Part shown: one piece after another, positions 7,736 to 11,327 of the stretch
Numbering within the stretch: the first letter of the stretch is position 1
How the letters are laid out: every line of letters starts with the position of its first letter
DNA from: Physocladia obscura
Taxonomy: Eukaryota; Chytridiomycota; Chytridiomycetes; Chytridiales; Chytriomycetaceae
Direction: 5' to 3'
NCBI GenBank assembly: GCA_027596945.1
Contig: JADGJH010001207.1
Coordinates: 1 to 11,327, forward strand
DNA length: 11,327 nucleotides
Made by a program: the position numbers and the translations under genes
The notes under the pieces: generated by a model
What the model saw: only the letters and a program-made list of their open reading frames with translations
Told to the model about the DNA's origin: nothing
Database searches by the model: none

Positions 7736-9791
7736 ATGTCAACAGTGCGAGACATTCAAGATGCCTTTAATATCGCTCAAATATCCAGCTTTCTCTCCTA
7801 TCAAGAAGAGGAGACGAAATCGGATATCTTTTTCAGCCTGCATGAAGCATCAGTCCTGCAGCTATTCACCAGATATATTTCCAACGAAAAAACGAAAACA
7901 GTGTCGACGAGGGTAAAACAAAAGCTTGATAGATGCCTGGTCAGTGTGATACATTACTTATAAATTATTTCCTTCCAATTAATCATTCTATGTAATCAGG
8001 GTAGTCAAGAAGCTTTGATGAGAGCATTCACTTCAAAAAAGAGTTTATTCGAACACCGCATATGCAATTTCGGAATCACGGCCCCATTTGTCAAAGTTCT
8101 ACAATTTGCCGAAAATGCCGACTCTTTTTATGCCGCTAGTTCCGGAGTGAAAAGAGGACTTGAGAATGCGTGCGTATCAGCGAAGTATAAAACTCAAAGA
8201 TTGACTCAACGCGAGCCCTTCAATAACATTCAGGATAATGAAGTATGTGAGATTCAAGTTTATCATATTTACTTTTTCTCTGTCTAACAAAACTTGAACA
8301 GGAATCAGACAGATTTCTTTCCTTTCCTAATGGTGACAAGCTATCTTCTAATTCTTTGGATGATGACGCAGATGAAACAAGCATAGATACGACATGCGAG
8401 GTTTGCTTTTATATCTTTTGTGATGAACGTGGTTGACTAAAAATGCGAGATAGGAACCGGAATTGTGTCACCGACAAGAATCCGGCGGATTGATTACAGA
8501 ACACGATGAATTTGCGCCTTCTGTTGAGCAGAAAGTTGACATTATTGAGGAAGAGGTTGGTGAATTGTCGAGCTTTGTTACTTTTGTTGCTTATCCTTTT
8601 TATTAGAGTTCTCGTCAATCACCCTTTCTTCAAAAATATCTTGGTGTTGTAACAAAATTATCTTCTTCAAAAGCACTGTTATTGCAGCAACGTGGAAGGC
8701 ATCTTGAAGTAAAAGCTCGCTGGAATTGTTTTGACGACAGTTTGCTGAAAGAAATTGGGATTACCCAGACAAATGCGGTGGGCCACTTCGCTTCTGAAAA
8801 GAAATTTGGCATCAATACTTCGTCGTTGGAAAGCCTTTGGAGGGAAGATGGAGCATACAAGAAAATGTTTCGAAAACTGTCGAATTTAGTGGATGATGGG
8901 TTAATTGAAAGCCAAGATAGTGTTGATGAAGCAGTTGTTGAGTTAAATGACACAGTCAATTTAAAGACAGGTTCGTTCATATATTTGCTGAATTCTTATG
9001 CTAATTTTGAAAAAAAAAGGCCTTGTATTTTCTTCTCTGACAGCAGTTCTTTCGTATGTCCCAGTGCCGTTGTCGTCTGCTACTTCTGAAAGTCATTGTA
9101 AAATTGAACTATGGGCGCCTATCTTTTCTGCCGCATTCAAAATCAATCAAAGTCGTATGAATTCTGTCTGGGAACTTCTTCATCCGATTCCGGGGAATGG
9201 TGGGATGGGGTCGTTGGTATCTGACTTTTCAGCCATAGTTCAAGGACCGCTTGCGATTCCTGCATTTATGGTAGAATTCCAAGTGGGTCGTACCGGAACA
9301 CACAAAGATGATGTCTGTTTGATATCTGAAGCAGCTTTCGAATATCATCAGTATCTATCGCAAATTAATATCCTTTCCAGTGATTTGAAGGAGATTCGCT
9401 TTCATATTGGCTACGTTAGTGATGGAAGAATTGAAATCGATGAAATTCATCCGGAATATCATGCGGAGTCAAAGCTGGTGTACTATAGAGTGTTTTCCAA
9501 TATTGCAAATTTTGACTTGTTAAAAGGTAATATTTGTTCGCATAATCAGCTATTCGTCTTTATTTCTAAATTTATATTGCAGGTGACAGTGACAGTCAAA
9601 TATATCAGACCCTTCAGCTGCTTAAATTTATCAAGACTGTTCTCGTTCCAAATGGGAATGTTCTCCACAAGTTTATGACATCGAAAACGTTGGGACTAAG
9701 TACCTTGTCGGAGTTTCTCCCTATTCTTCCAAAGAAAGGTGTCAAGGCTAGTGAACGAAAGGGATTATTCACGCCGCAAAAGAAGCTGTAG
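7736..9791 (+). CDS. Unrecognised 567-residue protein, seven exons
   Basis: Exons 7736-7939, 8000-8242, 8302-8400, 8454-8555, 8607-8970, 9044-9526 and 9583-9791 join into one open frame of 568 codons ending in TAG. Introns are 51-73 nt, GT-AG, several with TCTAAC, TGAC or CTGAC branch sites. I do not recognise the family. Residues 1-149 look globular and charged. Residues 150-216 are an acidic, Ser-rich linker (DDDADE). Residues 217-337 are basic then acidic. Residues 355-500 are the best-ordered part: WAPIF, VWELLHPIPG, SDFSAI (D398), FMVEFQVG (E415), HKDD, then strand-like FHIGYVSDGRIEIDEIHP and LVYYRVF. The order D...E-x-Q and a later HKD recalls a PD-(D/E)XK nuclease-like core, but that is only a guess. 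The tail is basic. I chose ATG 7736 because an in-frame ATG at 7658 lies inside the repeat cluster. AATAAA follows at 9811. Exon 6 has a tandem acceptor (CAGCAG). Confidence 0.8.
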
Positions 9792-9810
9792 ATTTTTTTT
9801 TGATAGTTTA

Positions 9811-9816
9811 AATAAA
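9811..9816 (+). terminator. AATAAA polyadenylation signal
   Basis: A perfect AATAAA 19 nt after the TAG of the 567-residue protein gene. It supports this 3' end. The next gene starts less than 100 nt further on. Confidence 0.65.
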
Positions 9817-9878
9817 GTTTGAATTGAAGTGCAATTGACAGGTTACAATAGTTTGTAATTCGCACAGTTCTAATATTT

Positions 9879-9894
9879 TTCCAACGCGTTGGAA
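9879..9894. promoter_or_regulatory. 16-bp perfect palindrome with ACGCGT centre
   Basis: TTCCAACGCGTTGGAA is a perfect palindrome ending 15 nt before the ATG at 9910. Its inner 14 bp recur at 11088-11101, again just upstream of a predicted start. It could bind a dimeric factor such as an MBF-type regulator, or form a hairpin in the leader. Function is inferred. Confidence 0.5.
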
Positions 9895-9909
9895 AGAACA
9901 AAAAGAACA

Positions 9910-10640
9910 ATGCCAAAAATTGAAGAACGGTTCCTCCACTGGGTTAGACAGTTGCGCAAGAAGAGCGATAGCGAGCTCAAGTCAGAAATTTCGCAAATAT
10001 CGCCATCGCTGATGAAGTCTGTTCTTTCTTCCGCCAGAACTATTAGTCGAAGGCGAAAAATTGTTGGTGCCATTGACAAACACGCCAAAGTTAAAGCATT
10101 CTTGCTCTTTCATGGCCCTGCGTCACTTCAAAATGGTTTACAACAGCAAGTCTCATCACTCAGTATCTTGCGCAATAGCGAAAACGTCTTTGAAACTATA
10201 GTTGCACTTGTTAAATCGAACCTGTTGAAACTCAAAACTCAGAATATGGAGACGAACGGTTTGAGGATGATTCTTGCAGAACAACTTGCGCGATTACAAG
10301 AGCTGTTCCCTTTGCAAAACAAGACTGAGTTTTTTAAATTTCTAAGCGACAGCTTTCATATTTCAAAAAGGTAGGGGTTCTTTTTTGAAACCTAAAGTAC
10401 TAACAATGCCAAAGTTCTTTTTATTACTATCAACGATTCTACAAGTTCAATGAATCATATCCTCGATTCCTCGATATATCCATTAGTTTCAGAGAGATTT
10501 GCGCTATAATTCCCCGATTGGAGGCTTGGTTTGATAGTGAAGAATGTTCTAAGTTATCTTCAAGCAATTTCTGTTCGTGCTCATTTTGGGAGCTAAAAAT
10601 TGTTTCTAACAAACGTCCTTTTCCAACTGCTTCTTTTTAA
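9910..10640 (+). CDS. Unrecognised 228-residue basic protein, two exons
   Basis: Exon 1 (9910-10370) and exon 2 (10415-10640) join across a 44-nt intron with GTAGGG donor, a textbook TACTAAC branch site and an AAAG acceptor. The frame is open for 229 codons ending in TAA. I do not recognise the family. Residues 1-60 are basic and helical-looking (FLHWVRQLRKKSD, SARTISRRRK). The middle is helix-rich without membrane segments. Across the exon junction, residues about 150-180 read HISKSSFYYYQRFYKFNESY followed by PRFLDISISFREI, a pattern that could be a helix-turn-helix; DNA binding is only a suggestion. The first ATG is used. Reading in from a TTG at 9889 would run into the palindrome. AATAAA lies 37 nt after the stop. 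Confidence 0.75.
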
Positions 10641-10676
10641 TGTTTCTGCTTATTTTTAATGCTATTCAGCCTTTTA

Positions 10677-10682
10677 AATAAA
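10677..10682 (+). terminator. AATAAA polyadenylation signal
   Basis: A perfect AATAAA 37 nt after the stop of the 228-residue protein gene supports its strand and two-exon structure. Confidence 0.6.
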
Positions 10683-10690
10683 GCCTTTTT

Positions 10691-10696
10691 TTTATT
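10691..10696 (-). terminator. AATAAA polyadenylation signal (minus strand)
   Basis: TTTATT on the plus strand gives AATAAA on the minus strand, about 100 nt past the predicted stop of the F-box-like gene. It lies almost back to back with the plus-strand signal at 10677, as expected for convergent genes with touching 3' ends. Confidence 0.4.
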
Positions 10697-10792
10697 AGAT
10701 GATTGCACTTCACTTTCAAATACTTTGTTTATCTGTTTTAAATTCACTTCCTGTCATCGATACAGCCTTTTTGGTTAAATTACATAAATAAA

Positions 10793-11047
10793 TCAAATCC
10801 ACTTGACCGTTACTTGGATTAAAGTTGATGCACTTTGAATGCAAGCTGCGTAACCGCCTGCCAAGATTCCCGCACTGTTGGTTAATAAAATGTTAATTTC
10901 GACTTCATTTTCATTATGAGATGCTAACAACATTTGTTTTGAATCAATAAATCAAGCGCTTCCTTGACGTTCCAGGAAATGATTACTATTCTTGTAGTTG
11001 AAAATCATTTCATGCAACTCGTATGGTAAACTATCCCAGGATGTCAT
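10793..11047 (-). CDS. Short F-box-like protein (degenerate or truncated)
   Basis: From ATG 11047 the minus strand reads MTSWDSLPYELHEMIFNYKN. The LPxEL...IF pattern is the first helix of an F-box, the motif that links substrate receptors to Skp1 in SCF ubiquitin ligases. The frame stops at TGA after 31 codons unless a 45-nt intron (10968-10924, GTCAAG...TTGTTAG) is removed. Splicing joins exons 11047-10969 and 10923-10793 into a 69-residue protein whose second half (ILLTNSAGILAGGYAACIQS) is protein-like but unrecognised. The second half of the F-box and any substrate-binding repeats are absent. The intron length is a multiple of three and contains the stop, so retention truncates the product. 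It could be a remnant of a longer F-box gene. It converges with the 228-residue protein gene. Confidence 0.45.
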
Positions 11048-11087
11048 TTTAATGTAAATTTTTGTCAGTTTTTTAAGAAATGTTTTG

Positions 11088-11101
11088 TCCAACGCGTTGG
11101 A
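11088..11101. promoter_or_regulatory. 14-bp perfect palindrome with ACGCGT centre, second copy
   Basis: TCCAACGCGTTGGA repeats the inner 14 bp of the palindrome at 9879-9894. It lies about 40 nt upstream of the minus-strand ATG at 11047 and about 50 nt past the stop of the next minus-strand frame, so promoter or leader of the F-box-like gene is the natural assignment. Confidence 0.5.
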
Positions 11102-11150
11102 AAATTTGAAACAATCCGAAAACCAATACACTTTACTTCTCACTCTCAGT

Positions 11151-11327
11151 TTACAGCACCCTTAATCTTTTGTTGTTCTTCATTGTTCCTTCCACAATCT
11201 TTCGCTTATTTGAGAAATAGTTACCTGTAAATTTTCGGCGTTTTGTAAGTAAAGGTTCATACATATGGTCAAGTAGCTCCTCTATCTCTCTTTTGTTTTG
11301 CATCTCCTTTCTGGTCATTGGCTTTTC
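11151..11327 (-). CDS. Partial unrecognised lysine-rich ORF running off the window
   Basis: On the minus strand the frame is open from the window edge to TAA at 11153-11151. The only in-window upstream ATG is 11318 (MTRKEMQNKREIEELLDHMY...), giving 55 residues. It is rich in Lys, Arg and Glu and looks helical. A possible donor (ACAG followed by GTAACT, near 11223) could end an exon early. It is open beyond 11318 to the edge, so the true start may be outside. No family is recognised. Confidence 0.35.
   Translation of the reverse strand, partial: EKPMTRKEMQNKREIEELLDHMYEPLLTKRRKFTGNYFSNKRKIVEGTMKNNKRLRVL

Noticed and set aside
8630..8980. 116-residue minus frame
   Set aside because: Antisense shadow of exon 5 of the 567-residue protein gene, which has clean splicing on the plus strand.
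9614..10088. Minus frames of 72-100 residues opposite the 567- and 228-residue genes
   Set aside because: They overlap coding exons and an AATAAA of two better-supported plus-strand genes and carry no recognisable domain.

Overview
The window comes from a eukaryotic nuclear genome. Genes are cut by very short GT-AG introns (about 44-76 nt), many with a recognisable branch site (TACTAAC, TCTAAC, CTGAC), and most plus-strand genes are followed by AATAAA. The intergenic DNA is AT-rich with homopolymer runs. The only firmly identified protein, the second-largest subunit of RNA polymerase I, has a very fungal-looking C-terminal half. Together with intron size, branch sites and ACGCGT boxes near starts, this suggests an early-diverging fungus. 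A small invertebrate cannot be excluded from sequence alone.

Layout. (1) 1-212 is T-rich low-complexity DNA. (2) About 301-753 holds the 3' part of an unrecognised plus-strand gene with an AATAAA signal. (3) 760-1286 is unassigned. (4) 1287-5355, minus strand, is a complete nine-exon gene for the RNA polymerase I subunit (RPA2/RPA135), whose splicing I resolved to an open 1220-residue protein. (5) 5356-6692 is AT-rich and holds a candidate miniature inverted-repeat element bounded by TA dinucleotides plus two very weak small ORFs. (6) 6693-7417 is a gamma-glutamylcyclotransferase-like gene readable only in its N-terminal half, then AATAAA. (7) 7389-7719 is a striking repeat cluster: two identical 70-bp units and a partial third, containing five copies of the hairpin core CTGCGACAG, bracketed by an imperfect 29-bp duplication. 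(8) 7736-9791, plus strand, is a seven-exon gene for an unrecognised 567-residue protein. (9) 9910-10640, plus strand, is a two-exon gene for an unrecognised 228-residue basic protein. (10) 10793-11047, minus strand, is a short gene beginning with an F-box-like motif. (11) 11151-11327, minus strand, is an open frame running off the window edge.

The left half is a housekeeping locus: the polymerase I subunit makes ribosomal RNA in the nucleolus. The right half looks accessory, with unrecognised or shortened genes packed closely around repeats. Three of the right-hand genes carry an ACGCGT hexamer within about 50 nt of the predicted start. Two of these sit in the same 14-bp palindrome, hinting at shared control or a shared mobile origin. 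No RNA gene, CRISPR array or intact transposase gene was recognised.
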